Assembly (NCBI GenBank): GCA_030765065.1
Contig: CM060979.1
Span: 109,294,350 to 109,358,349, forward strand
Direction of reading: 5' to 3'
Length of the DNA stretch: 64,000 nucleotides
Source of the DNA: Deroplatys truncata
Taxonomy: Eukaryota > Arthropoda > Insecta > Mantodea > Mantidae
The position numbers were made by a program, and so were the translations under genes. Shown here piece by piece: positions 1 to 10,124 of this stretch. How positions within the stretch are numbered: position 1 is the first letter of the stretch; every line of letters begins with the position of its first letter. The notes under the pieces were generated by a model. That model saw only the letters and a program-made list of their open reading frames with translations. It searched no databases and was not told the origin of the DNA.

Positions 1-636
1 AATAGATGATTATAAGGAAGTGATTCCAAGAAATAATAATATTAATGAAAAATGGAATAATATAAAAGTAATAATAATAAATGTAGCTACAGAATCATTA
101 GAAAAAGGAGGAAAAGTAGTAATAATAGAGAACTCAAGTTTTGAAATGAAGTAATAAAAAAGTAATTGAGGAAAAAATAGTGCCTATTTTAAATTTTTAA
201 ATTCACCAGGAGATCAAGAATCATAACTAAGCTATAAAAAGAAAACAGCAATAGCAAAAAACCGAGAGTTACATCCATTAAAAGGAATAGTTAGTGAAGA
301 AGTATTACTGAAATAGAGCATCACACAGAAGCACCGAAAGATAAGACACGTAAATGTATGAGAGATCTCAACAAACGGACAAAGATACATTAAAATTAAA
401 CTCAATATTAGAGGCTGAGTGCCATTATTATGCTGCAATATTACGACTCTCTGGATTTACAAAGAAGATATAAATGGAAAAAATATATAAACAATTGGAA
501 ATGTTCACCCTATTAACTTAGATGAATTACATAAAGCAATTAATTTGAATAAATACAGAAAAATAACTTCAGGTTGTGGTGCAATAGAATCAAATACTGA
601 TGGTAGTAGAGATACATATGGTAAAATAGAATTAAT
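1..636 (+). pseudogene. LINE (non-LTR retrotransposon), 5' part
   Basis: Decayed coding sequence. The first 150 bases read as a line resembling the stretch between endonuclease and reverse transcriptase in insect LINEs (a W..IK..I..A..SLEKGGK pattern). Around 520-640 a D-E-L-H-K-A-I start and the following residues resemble the linker that precedes the reverse transcriptase fingers. Several stops and frameshifts are present. The reading appears to resume at 7385, where a KKGG-type motif that normally follows this linker is found. I infer that this and 7385-8690 are one LINE split by a later insertion. The stretch 160-500 is too decayed to assign. The clade cannot be named from what remains. 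Confidence 0.4.
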
Positions 637-1025
637 TATAACTATTTCTCAATACTAGGTAACCATATTGATTTTTGAACACCAATATCCGATACTCGAT
701 ACTCACTTTGTGAAGAATTGAGAAGCTTGTTCACTAAATTATATGTATGCAATAAGTTTTGTACTGTATGCTAATTCCGAAGTTGCTCCAGTTTGACATT
801 CCCCAAATAACAGCAATTTTTTTACTTGATAATGCTACATAATATACTTTTTCATCTGGTAATAAGTAATTAGCTATATAACACTCGGAAACATAGTAAG
901 CTTGAGGATTAAGCCTTTCTATTACCCACTCTCATACTTTAGTATACACATGTTTAATACAAAGGTATATTAGACAATTAAAATGTTGGAGAAAAAAATC
1001 AAGAAAATTAAATTGAGATTTACTT
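637..1025. other. Left part of an insertion in the LINE, non-coding
   Basis: No gene seen. At 689-706 there is a CCGATACTCGATACTCAC stretch that resembles the reverse complement of the sequence just inside the right end near 7340-7375. A GAATTAAT octamer at 629-636 matches 7385-7392. These hint that the left end of a hAT-like element lies between 637 and 657, but a clean terminal inverted repeat is not visible here. Confidence 0.3.
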
Positions 1026-1299
1026 ATGGACGCTCTTTAACCCCTGTGGTCTCTAGCGTCACATTCTATATTGGGTGTAAACACCCGGAAATTTTGCTCA
1101 GAGATCTTTTTATCAGGCTTCAGGTTTTTTTACGTGCCGTAAATCTAACACGGGACCACCGGCTTTAATACTTCCCTTCCGAAGGAAGCCACGATAAGGA
1201 TATTTACGTCCGAAAAAATCTATCGCTATTCGCCGGGTTTGAACCCGCGACCTCCGGAACCTTAGGCTAGCGTGGTACCCCTGAACCATGAAGGACACA
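1026..1299 (-). repeat. tRNA-derived SINE, family A, copy 1
   Basis: On the minus strand the element begins with a tRNA-like head: a degraded A box near 1270-1290 and a B box in the sequence read as GGGTTCAAACCCG at 1236-1248. About 190 bases of unrelated body follow, ending at TAAAGAGCGTCCATAA. The whole length matches 33131-33408, which fixes both ends to within a few bases. Such SINEs are transcribed by RNA polymerase III from the internal boxes and copied by LINE machinery. This copy is diverged and its head is more damaged than copy 2. It abuts the 5' LTR at 1317. Confidence 0.75.
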
Positions 1300-1312
1300 A
1301 AATAAATCAAGG

Positions 1313-1316
1313 AAGT
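1313..1316. repeat. Target-site duplication AAGT, left
   Basis: AAGT stands immediately before the 5' LTR and again immediately after the 3' LTR (6875-6878). A 4-bp duplication is usual for Ty3/gypsy-class elements. Confidence 0.7.
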
Positions 1317-1716
1317 TGAAAGGGGATATACCATACATATATAAGAATTGTACAGTAATAATATAAGTCACCAAGAAACATGTTAAAGTATTCAACATCC
1401 AACATTTGTACAGAGCAAGTTGTAAGAAACGGGCGAGCTAGCAAAATTCCAAGAAAAACATAATTCTAATCAGAGCACACTTTTCACCAAGCCAACGAGC
1501 AGGGAACCGGTAACGGTCAGGAGAAATATAAAGAGACACATAGAGAAAAGAAAGAGACGGAGACATTGAACCCGCTTCACTACGCGCCAGGGAGACACAT
1601 AAGCGCACGAATTTGGAGTAACATATTTTCATACATGTTAAGGTAACGCGGTCGGAGGAACAATTAGAAACGTGGTTACATTTTGAAACGCAGAGGTGAG
1701 CGTCACTGGGCTCAGG

Positions 1717-1724
1717 TATATAAG
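1717..1724 (+). promoter_or_regulatory. TATA box of 5' LTR
   Basis: TATATAAG followed at about 30 bases by CACTGTC, a plausible start region. This is the only copy of the promoter in the element, since the equivalent block is missing from the 3' LTR. Confidence 0.5.
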
Positions 1725-1928
1725 AGCAAACAAGGCCTCAGGTTACCCACTGTCTTTCTATCTTCTAGAATTTTCGTCGACACGAAGTGTAACGCTCTTA
1801 ACGACAGGTGCACGTGTGTGTGCATATGGGCGGGAGTGCGTGTGCAGATAGTTAGGCTCTTGACTTATTTAAAGTGGTGGGATTGGAATAATGGGAAAAC
1901 CTAGCCACCCAAAAATATTTAAATTGTT

Positions 1929-1934
1929 AATAAA
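1929..1934 (+). terminator. LTR polyadenylation signal AATAAA
   Basis: AATAAA lies about 200 bases after the TATA box, and the same hexamer is kept at 6621-6626 in the 3' LTR. The position fits the end of R. Confidence 0.45.
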
Positions 1935-2120
1935 CTACACTTAGTACGTGAAATCAAGTATATTTTTAATTTGCCACACCCACGATAACCTGAGAACCAC
2001 GAGTTAGATATATATATAGGGAAAAGTTAGGAATAGAAAATGCAATAGGCGACGAGCATCCATAGCCGAGGAACAACGCTGCAGCAGATAGCATCAACCC
2101 AAGGATCGACGATTTCACGC

Positions 2121-2210
2121 TACAAATAGAGCCCAACAACCGTTTCCCGCTACAAATAGTGCCCAGCAACCGTTGTCCGTTACAAATAGCGCCCAAGAAC
2201 CGTTTCCCGC
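2121..2210 (+). repeat. Three 30-bp tandem units in LTR U5
   Basis: Units start TACAAATAG at exactly 2121, 2151 and 2181, each continuing as a variant of GCGCCCAACAACCGTTTCC. The next expected start, 2211, is the LTR terminus TACA followed by AA and the primer-binding site. The 3' LTR has two units (6811, 6841) and then its terminus at 6871. The unit therefore copies the LTR-end plus primer-site arrangement. Confidence 0.8.
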
Positions 2211-2216
2211 TACAAA

Positions 2217-2230
2217 TGGCGCCAACGTGG
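2217..2230 (+). promoter_or_regulatory. Primer-binding site, tRNA-Lys type
   Basis: TGGCGCCAACGTGG equals the complement of the 3' end of insect tRNA-Lys (TGGCGCCCAACGTGG) except for one missing C. It lies two bases inside the 5' LTR, as expected for minus-strand priming in gypsy-class elements. Confidence 0.7.
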
Positions 2231-2430
2231 TTTCATTAAAGGAGGCATCACCACGCAGTCAAGGAGTCAACGCACATCAGCTTCGAGGGAGTCACTACCC
2301 ACGCAACTAGAACTTCCAGATCTTCCAATCTACAAAGTGTAACGTGCCAAAATATAATTTATAGGTTATATCAGTCTCAATTGTTACATTTTAAAATTGC
2401 ACGTTGCTCAGAAACAACAAAATTATAATA

Positions 2431-4340
2431 ATGGCCTAAAAATCCAATGCTGGTACCCATGTAGAGGGAGAAGTCAGTGCTCCACCTCCGGGCCAGCATA
2501 ATAATCACATACTACCTGAGTCTCATACTATTGCAAAGCAAACTATACCAGATGAGGCCTCAATTAATGTAGTAGAATCCGGACACAGTTCAGCCAAATT
2601 AATGCAGATGCTGCAGTCCGTGCACACATCAACATTGAGAGATGCGAATAGACAATTACATGAAAGAATCACAACAAATAGCCAACAATTACAGGAACAC
2701 ATCATAACATTGCCTGTATGTTCGAGAAATGTTAGAAGAAATCAGTTTAGGGCAGAAAAATATTCAATCAGAGGTTTTAACATTAAAACAAGAGTTGCAT
2801 GTAACTAAAGGTGAAATAGCCACTTTGTCCGAATTTGTCACCTCACAGGTAGACATATTAACAGCTAAGAACGAGACAATGCAAAACAAATTAGGGCAAG
2901 TAAAACAAACCTTAGCACATAGCCAACAAGCATTAGCAGACAGGGTAGATTCGGAAATCACAGCAATTAAGAAAGTGGTAACTCCGTCTCAGGTAGCCAA
3001 TTCATATGAAATTAACGAACTTAGAAATGAGCAAACAATGAATGCAGTGTATGACAAAGAAATGAATGAGTTAGGGAATTCTGTACATAGATTGGAACTG
3101 GAACCTACTGCAAGTCCAAGTTCACCTAGTGAATGCCAAAGATCGGTGGACCCCGACAGCACTCCATTGTTACCGGGCGAAGCCACCAACAATGTATACA
3201 ATTCATGTAATTATGATGTGCATGCTAGAAGTGTAACACCACCGGTCACCTGCTCTCATAACAACAGTAATCTAAATTCGCACTTGATAAATGAGTTGTC
3301 ACCCCCAATATTCGATGAGGTAAAATATCACCCAAAAGAATTTATTATGAATTGGAACAATACTTTAGACTTAAAGCCACTCCCAATGAGATAAAATTAA
3401 TTATGAGAAAATGCTTAAAAGGGTGTGCACTGAACTGGCTGCGTATCACGTCGGGGGATTCTTTGTCGTACAGTGAATTTAAACAGGATTTTCTATTACG
3501 TTACTGGGGACCAGCAGAGGTTAACAAGGTAACACTACAGCTCAACAATGGCCGCTTTAACCAAAATATTCACGGCAGTTTGATTGATTACGAACTCGAA
3601 TTGGCACAAAAGAGCAAACAAATACAGCCGTCACTATCAGACACAGAAGTGTTTGCTCTACTCATCAACCATTTTGACCCTCAAATAAGAAATGCTTTAA
3701 TTGTTGCCCAAAGATTTCCAAAATGCTGGAGCTCATCACAGCTTTCGATCAGAAGCCCAGCACATGAGCAACACGTGGCAAACACAGAGGAGCAACTATC
3801 CACAAGATGGCCGGCAGTCACTACCGTTTTCAGGAACCGGGGCAAGAGCCCCTCAATATAACAATGGACGGCACCCGACGTCAGCAAGGGCAAGAAATAG
3901 ATTCCAGCCACTGCGATATGAGAGAATACAGCAACCATGCCAACCTAATAGACAACGGAGGCCACATGGAAGAGAAGTACACATTAACAATATCCCCTAT
4001 ACAGGACGGAGCCATTATCACCACGATAACCGCAACAATGGAGGCAGAAACTCGCCTGATCGAAACGTGCACCAAGGAAACCGTGACAGACGCCGGAGAT
4101 ATTACAATGGATCAGGGAGACACAGTCCGGTACCCTCGCAGATTATTGAAAACACAAACATTGGGAGAAGATTGGGATCAAACCCGGTATTGAACAATGA
4201 CCATCCAAGCATAAGTAACAATCAAAATTCGGAAACCAAGTCCAGGTGTTTGCAGGACCAGGTAAACACCTTACACACAGCTGACAGAACAAAATCGTCA
4301 AACTCAGGGCCCATTGCTTCGATGCAAAAGTGCAGCAATG
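2431..4340 (+). pseudogene. gag: gag of gypsy-class element, broken
   Basis: Structural protein reading frame of the LTR element. A start ATG at 2431 is followed two codons later by a stop, then the same frame runs to about 2710. Frameshifts near 2715, 3345 and 3700 pass the reading to frames covering 2729-3394, 3352-3861 and 3701-4340. The N-terminal part is rich in Q, E and K and looks coiled-coil. The middle (3352-3700) has a capsid-like pattern: a KCLKGCALNW stretch, then YSEFKQDFLLRYW, then a helix-rich segment. The last part is rich in Arg, Asn and Gly (RDRRRRYYNG) and would serve as the RNA-binding nucleocapsid. No CCHC zinc knuckle is seen, as in several insect gypsy relatives. The frame breaks make it non-functional. 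Confidence 0.7.
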
Positions 4341-4388
4341 GCGTAGGATATAACAACACTAACAAGAGATTAGAAAATAAGGAAAACA

Positions 4389-4715
4389 ATGATTACAGTG
4401 GACATAATGAATATCACTACAACAGTACTATTAGACACTCGAGCAAATATCTCTGTGTGTTCCAAAGATTATTTTCAAAAACTGTTAAACAGAAAAATTA
4501 AAATAATGTCGCTACTCATCAAAAATGTTTATTGTAATGTGGCAATATCAAAAAAGGCAAAACGGGTAAAGCACCAAGCCATGTTTTCCATTAAAATAGG
4601 AAATAAAACCTTTAATGTAATTTTCTTGATTGTGCCCAACTGCAACAAAGAGTGATTATTGGTGCAGATTGTTTTTATGCTTGGGGAGCCATTATCAATT
4701 TTGAGGAATAATTTC
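4389..4715 (+). pseudogene. Retroviral-type aspartic protease, broken
   Basis: Follows gag in the usual place. The frame carries TTVLLDTRANISVCSKDYF, which is the active-site loop of retropepsins (LLDTGA) with the Gly replaced by Arg. The flap and core follow to 4655, where a stop occurs. In another frame at about 4653-4710 the C-terminal motif VIIGADCFYAWGAIINF can be read, equal to the usual I-I/L-G-x-D segment. The Gly to Arg change and the frame break both argue against activity. The enzyme would have cleaved the Gag-Pol polyprotein. Confidence 0.65.
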
Positions 4716-5095
4716 TATCATTAGAACAGGGAACTATTCAGGTACCGTTCGACGAAGAACATTTAAATAAAAGCAACGGTCCCAATGAGGAAGAAAGGCG
4801 ACTTCAAGAGGAGGAATTTTTTGTGGAAACAATCACGGTACAAGATAAATTTATGATCGACATTATCAATGTCAATAAGGAATCACAGAACATTACTACA
4901 CTGGGCGAGGATTGCGAAAAATCACTTTATGTTCACACGCAAGCTATTAACGAAAGGTCGGAACACTTTGACCTGCATTTGTTGCATACCGACCGGCTGA
5001 CAAGAGAGCTAAATACCGGGCCAGTTCACTCATTAAGAGGTGTTGGCAGCCGACAACGATCGCGCAGCTAAAATAGGGAGAAACGAAGATAAACT
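4716..5095 (+). pseudogene. pol remnant around an internal deletion
   Basis: An open stretch at 4823-5071 follows the protease and should be the start of pol. No reverse transcriptase motif (no YxDD, no fingers motif) and no RNase H can be found before the integrase tail begins near 5100. About 3 kb expected in a full gypsy-class pol is therefore missing. The junction probably lies near 5000-5060 but cannot be placed exactly without an intact relative. Confidence 0.4.
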
Positions 5096-5099
5096 TGAG

Positions 5100-5346
5100 A
5101 TATCCGCAAACAAAAAAAGGCTAAGGAAGCAATGCACACAAACTTTGAGGGTTTAGTTCTAGTAAAAAATGAGAATAAGAAGAAATCGTCAGCCTGGAGC
5201 AAAGTATATCATCGAATGTATTTACTGTACAGAGGACCACGGAAATAACAGCCCAGTTTGGTTCACACGCTTACCAATTAAAGGGTTTAGATGATAACAA
5301 AATTTGGGGTACCTATCATCGGCAATTGTTAAAACCATTCTAAATG
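5100..5346 (+). pseudogene. Integrase C-terminal tail, broken
   Basis: Reading VLVKNENKKKSSAWSKVY, then HRMYLLYRGP, and after a frameshift near 5230 a TEITAQFGSHAYQLKG segment ending in GTYHRQLLKPF and a stop. This order (charged linker, LYRGP, I..x..F.L.., GTYH...LKPF) is typical of the end of integrase in gypsy-class elements. The zinc-binding and catalytic domains are absent. It shows that the original pol gene was present and was deleted internally. Confidence 0.6.
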
Positions 5347-6100
5347 TAAACAAGTTGCTCCAAAGCGCTGAACTTTCATAAAAAGTCTTATAATTTGTAT
5401 ACACATAGTAGTAATATTTAGGGTATATTTTATGTATAATATCATTGATCACTTTGTAACCGGTCACCGTTTACGTAAAAATAGTAAATTCGCCACGGGC
5501 GAGGGAAAATAATTTGTGAAGAACATGAGTAACAAGAAATTTAAGCAAATATTTACGCTCATTTATGTATGAAAACAACTTTGACTCTTGCAAACAATAA
5601 ATTAATATGTGAATTTAATATTTATACTTTGGGCAATAGTTTTAATATACCAAGAATAAGGGTTCATTCAAATAATTGTGTGTCTTAATAGCTAAAGAAG
5701 CACAACAGTAAATTTAATGCATTATGAAAAAGTTTACAAAATCCAACAAAATAATGAACTAAAATTCAAGTGTTAATTGAGAATGATTAAAACTTGTTTT
5801 TCGTATGCTACAACTATAATTTATGGTTAATGTTACATCAGAGAGTAGCCACCGCGGCCGAAATTGTAGCATCTTATTTAGCTACATACACATTTGTAAT
5901 TAGTTATAAGCAGTGCACAAAATATTCATGTGAAGTGGCCTAGAAATACACGCAACCAAGGGGCTAGTGCGAGTGAATCAGTGAAATATGGGAAAAGAGC
6001 CCAAAAAGACCATTTTTCGGTAAAGTGGGAACAGCAAACTATAGTGAAACGACCTCCGAAAACGAAGAGCAAAAAGTGAATTTTTTTTCTTGCTCTTTTC
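5347..6100. other. Non-coding part of LTR element
   Basis: AT-rich sequence between the integrase tail and the last open stretch. No conserved motif seen. It would correspond to the envelope or spacer region of a gypsy-class element, but nothing supports an envelope gene here. Confidence 0.3.
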
Positions 6101-6103
6101 CTT

Positions 6104-6337
6104 GTGCTACTTAAACAGCACACAAACAAACAACAGTCGTGCTGGACACTTAAAAACAATACGAAGATACTTCACATTACAGCACAATTAAATTATCAAT
6201 GTCTACAATATTATACATACTTGTCATTACTTCTTTTATTGTTAGTTTTAAGCGGATTATTTGTGTATTATGCATTCATCGTGTTTTGTTCGGGGCCATT
6301 CATCTATGTTCCAAAAATGTCCATGCTGGAATTTTAG
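6104..6337 (+). pseudogene. Short ORF with one membrane segment before the 3' LTR
   Basis: A 77-codon frame immediately upstream of the 3' LTR. Its middle is strongly hydrophobic (YLSLLLLLLVLSGLFVYYAF, about residues 40-60), followed by a short tail. Position and form resemble the C-terminal anchor of an envelope-like gene, which some insect gypsy relatives have. There is no ectodomain motif, so this may be chance. It ends 20 bases before the LTR. Confidence 0.25.
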
Positions 6338-6357
6338 CAACATAGCTGCGGGGCATT

Positions 6358-6874
6358 TGAAACGGGATATACCATAAATATATAAGAATTCTACAGCAAT
6401 AATATAAGTCACCAAGAAACATGTTAAAGTATTCAACATCCAACATTTGTACCGAGCAAATTGTAAGAAACGGGCGAGCTAGCAAGCCAACGAGCAGGGA
6501 ACCGGTAGCGGTCAGGATAAGGGTGGGAGTGCGTGTGCAGATAGTTAGGCTCCTGAATTATTTAAATTGGTGGAATTGGAATAATTGGAAAACTAGCCAC
6601 CCAAAAATATTTAAATTGTTAATAAACTACACTTAGTACGTGAAATCAAGTATATTTTTAATCTGCCACACCCACGATAACCTGAGATTCACGAGTTAGA
6701 TATATATAGCGAAAAGTTAGGAATGGAAAACGCAACAGGCGACGAGCATCCATAGCCGAGGAACAACGATGCAGCAGATAGCATCAACCCAAGGACCGAC
6801 GATTTCACGCTACAAATAGAGCCCAACAACCGTTTCCCGATACAAATAGCGTCCAGCAACCGTTTCCCGCTACA
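6358..6874 (+). repeat. 3' LTR, internally deleted
   Basis: Starts TGAAACGGG and ends CTACA, followed by the AAGT duplication at 6875-6878. Compared with the 5' LTR it lacks 46 bases (equivalent of 1445-1490) and about 300 bases (equivalent of about 1523-1825), the latter holding the TATA box and start region. It keeps AATAAA at 6621-6626 and two 30-bp tandem units from 6811. No convincing polypurine tract lies before it (only GCGGGGCA). Confidence 0.85.
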
Positions 6875-6878
6875 AAGT

Positions 6879-7384
6879 ATTAACTGAGATATTAAGGAAT
6901 AACCGATTTTTTAAGAACACGAGCATTCATGAAAGAACAAATATTTCCATGCGCTGTATTATTTCATTTCATAAGTTATGATGTGTTTCTGCTGGAGTCA
7001 CCAAGCAGAAATGAGATTTAGTGCGCCAGCTAAATTAGCTTCATTCACAACTCAGTTAACAGTGCATGTTACACGAGTACCTCTACTCTTTCCACAATTG
7101 TTTTGCATGTTTTCATTTAAACACAGAGCCTATGGAATGTTGCATTCATCGCCGTCAAGGTTTATCATCCCAGCATCTCTCTGGGGACACGTGCGAGGTA
7201 ATAACATGAAGTCTCGACTACTTTCATTCCTTATCTAGCATAAAATTAAACGCAACAACTTTCAATAACGCAAAACTTAAGCATTTAAAAGTAACTAACG
7301 TTTATCTCAAAGTATTAGACCTACTTCGATATCACCGATTATCGAGAGTATCGAGGTATCGGCGGTATAGAGGTCCCATCCCTA
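6879..7384. mobile_element. Right part of a hAT-like insertion
   Basis: No coding sequence recognised. The last 60 bases form a CGAT-rich imperfect palindrome (around 7328-7365) and end in GGTCCCATCCCTA at 7372-7384. Reverse-complemented this starts TAGGGATGGGACC, the kind of terminal repeat found in many hAT elements. After it, LINE sequence continues. GAATTAAT at 7385-7392 also occurs at 629-636 and could be the 8-bp target duplication of a hAT insertion. The left terminus is not clean, so the assignment is tentative. Confidence 0.35.
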
Positions 7385-8690
7385 GAATTAATTAATTCCA
7401 AATCTTATGAACTAAAAATGAGAACCTTAGTTACATACAGTCATTATCAATATATGCTGGCAGAGTGCCACGCACCAGACGAATAGAAATTAACCAAGTG
7501 TATCCTCTAAATAAAAAAGGAGGTAGAACAATTGTAAAAACTATCGAGGTTAAATACATTGTTATAAATCATACGCCTAAAAATAGATAAACGACTGTAC
7601 GCAATAATTGACCCCATGATGTCAGATGTATAATATGGTATTAGAAAAGGTACATTTTGTGCAAATTGTATATTTACTATTTCTCAAACTACTGGAAAGT
7701 GTCACGAATTTAATTTGTAAACATAAATCAGAAAATATTGTGTAAAACATCATTGGGGAAAGGAATACCTCTTCACCTTATAAGAAATGTACGGAGCCTA
7801 TATCACAATAGTGGAATACAAAACAAAATACCAAATGGAAGGGAGAAAAGTGCTGATATTAATCAAGGAGTCTGTTCTCTTTCACCCACTCTTTTAATAT
7901 CAATATGGATGAGATAATGAGAACTTGGTTAAGTAGTATTAAACATTTTATAATTAACAATGTAAATTTTACAACTCTTTTACTTTCAGACGACCAAATG
8001 ACTATAGGCTGGAGTGAAAATGATGTACAGATAGCAATTAATAAATAAAATAAGATAGCTAAAATGTGTAACATGAAGATACCAACTTAAAAGGCGAAAG
8101 TAGTGGTAGTTGTAGGATTTCAACCAATTAAAACAAAAATTGTAATAGATGATATAATAATAGAACAGATAAACACATTCAAATACTTGGGATGTAATGT
8201 AACTTATGTAACACACTCTGAAATAGATAGCAGACTGAATGATTTTAATTATTTCTGTGGAATCATACGCCGGACATTAGGAAGAAAAGCACGACAAGGC
8301 ACTTTAATAACGTTTTATAAAGTTATGGCCTTAACAACCTTACTATGCGGCAGCAAAATTGGGTACTAAGGAGGGAAAGAAGATGAAAGAAGGCTTATAG
8401 TAGCTATAATACGATTTTTAAGATTTGTAGCGCGATGTACGCTGCTAAATGAGAAAATGAATGAAGACATTAGAGCAGGATTAAAAATACAAATCATTTT
8501 AGAGATGATAAAATAATTCCAAAATAGACGGAAAGTACCTGTACGACTTATACCAGGTTCATAATTATAACTAGTATACAAGTACAACTCACCCCAGGAA
8601 ACAATGGCGGGCCAATTTTAATTTAGTTTGGAGATGGAAGTCTCGATAAGACCCAAGCCCTAAACAACAAAACAACAATAATAATATGAT
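7385..8690 (+). pseudogene. LINE reverse transcriptase, 3' part
   Basis: Decayed reverse transcriptase of a non-LTR retrotransposon, read in several frames with many stops. In order: an INQVYPLNKKGGRT segment near 7490, a GVCSLSPTLL segment near 7870 (normally GVRQGCSLSP), a damaged catalytic region near 7975 (LLLSDDQ in place of LLFADD), then an intact stretch at 8103-8369 with INTFKYLGCNVTY, a CGIIRRTL segment and FYKVMALTTLLCGS, the typical thumb region (FKYLG..., YKVMAVP.LLYGSE). A further RFLR motif is near 8420. The sequence runs out in an A/C-rich tail and an ATG microsatellite at about 8690, as LINE 3' ends often do. Not functional. Confidence 0.7.
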
Positions 8691-8717
8691 GATCGTGATG
8701 ATGATGATGATGATGAG
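8685..8717 (+). repeat. (ATG)n microsatellite
   Basis: ATGATGATCGTG followed by six more ATG/GAT units, at the 3' end of the LINE. LINE and SINE insertions often end in such simple repeats. Confidence 0.7.
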
Positions 8718-9390
8718 CAAGTCACACTGGAAGAAAAGTTGAGCGAAGTGCTGGAGGCAGAAGGGAATACAGATTATAGTGAATGCGATGCATATTAATA
8801 CGGAGAAACAAGTGGAAAGGATAAAAGGGGAAAGAACGGAGGAGGCTAGTTAGGCAGTGAAAGTCTCCTTTGGACAGAAAACTATAATTAGTTAATTTTA
8901 TTTTCGTTATTTATTTATTTATTCACTCATGTATCACTCTATCCAACTGTCTGAGTTGTTATTTTAAAAATATACATATCATTGTGTGCTTCTTTTTCCG
9001 TAGTTTGCAGGAATTTTAAAAGTTTTTTCTTATATGAAATTAATAAAAACATGATTAAACTTCTTGTACTGCCTATCATTTTAATTTATATAGGGGGCTA
9101 ACAGAGAAAATTAATCGAGATTTCACCAGAAATTTTACCATTTTGTGATCCCCAGAACAAACAAACAAAACCAATAAAATAGAAACAAGGAAAGAAAGAA
9201 ACAGAAGAAAGGAAGTAAATAAAAAAGACAAAAAGAACGAAGAAACGCTTTGATACATAATTTTCTCACATGTGTGTGTTTCTTTGTTTGCCTGTAAACG
9301 CGAATTCAGAGTTATGAGAGACGTCTTCTTCCGCACAAGCTGTCTGTAGGCAATAAGTTGGAAAGTTGAATCACGCTATAAAAACTATAT
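8718..9390. other. AT-rich non-coding stretch
   Basis: No gene or repeat recognised. It contains an A/G-rich segment (9170-9245) that gives long but meaningless minus-strand frames. Confidence 0.5.
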
Positions 9391-9466
9391 GCCACGGCTG
9401 GGATTCGAAACACGAATCTTCGGCTCTCCGTGCCGACGCTCTTACCGTTTGAGCTCCCACGGCGAG
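9391..9466 (-). repeat. tRNA-derived short element, family B, copy 1
   Basis: On the minus strand it reads as a tRNA-like unit: an A-box-like GAGCTCAAACGGTAAGAGC and the B box GTTTCGAATCC. The 5' and 3' ends pair as an acceptor-like stem (GCCGTGG / CCACGGC). The anticodon arm does not fold well, so it is not a working tRNA gene. It matches 26547-26620 base for base over most of its length, including the GGCACGGA core. Confidence 0.6.
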
Positions 9467-10124
9467 ATGGGCATTAAATCTTCTCAAGTGTTACAAACAT
9501 CCCGATAAACCCTCAAGACGATCTCAAATATAAGAGATAATATACCTCAAGGAAAAGTGCTTTAAATTTCCGGGATTTGTAGTTGCAAAGCTAAATCGTA
9601 CTTGAAAAACTTACAGCACTTATTTAGCTTTCCAAATACCAAATTTTATTAGACTTCCTCGGTCGGTGTCAATTAAACAAAAACCGGTATCAGGGCTGTA
9701 AGGCCATGATCCACGGGGATTCCTCCTGTTCATCTTTCAGAGCTTCATCGAAAACTGTGATATATATTTTCAGTGGTGGGTTTTGGACAACTCGGTAGTG
9801 ATTGGCGTTTTTGGTTTTAAAGTGAAGATTCCCTCCAAAATGCGTCTAAAGATGGAGTAGAATTCGTATTTTATAATACAGGCATGACGTATGAAACATA
9901 CATACTGCAGTTTAAATGAGGTAAAACCATCTTCGTTTTCATAGACGTTTCTATACGAGTAATTAGGCAACGTAATTGACAGACAAATGTTTACTCAACA
10001 AACCTGCATTTTATCTGAGTTAAAACATACACATCATGTGTAACGAAATATAGTGTTGCATAGCCCTTCCCGAGGTATTATTTGTTGTTAGCTTCTTATT
10101 TATAACATTTAAATCGGTAATTTT
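9467..10124. other. Non-coding stretch
   Basis: No gene or known repeat recognised. Short frames here have no domain signature. Confidence 0.5.

Larger units (their letters stand above)
1317..2214 (+). repeat. 5' LTR of gypsy-class element
   Basis: Starts TGAAAGG and ends CTACA, the usual TG...CA form, and matches 6358-6874 over most of its length. It is 898 bp, against 517 bp for the 3' LTR, because the latter has lost two internal blocks (equivalent to 1445-1490 and about 1523-1825). It contains a TATATAAG box at 1717-1724 and an AATAAA signal at 1929-1934, giving a sensible U3-R-U5 order. The 3' part carries 30-bp tandem units starting at 2121, 2151 and 2181. The primer-binding site follows two bases after the end. 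Confidence 0.85.
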
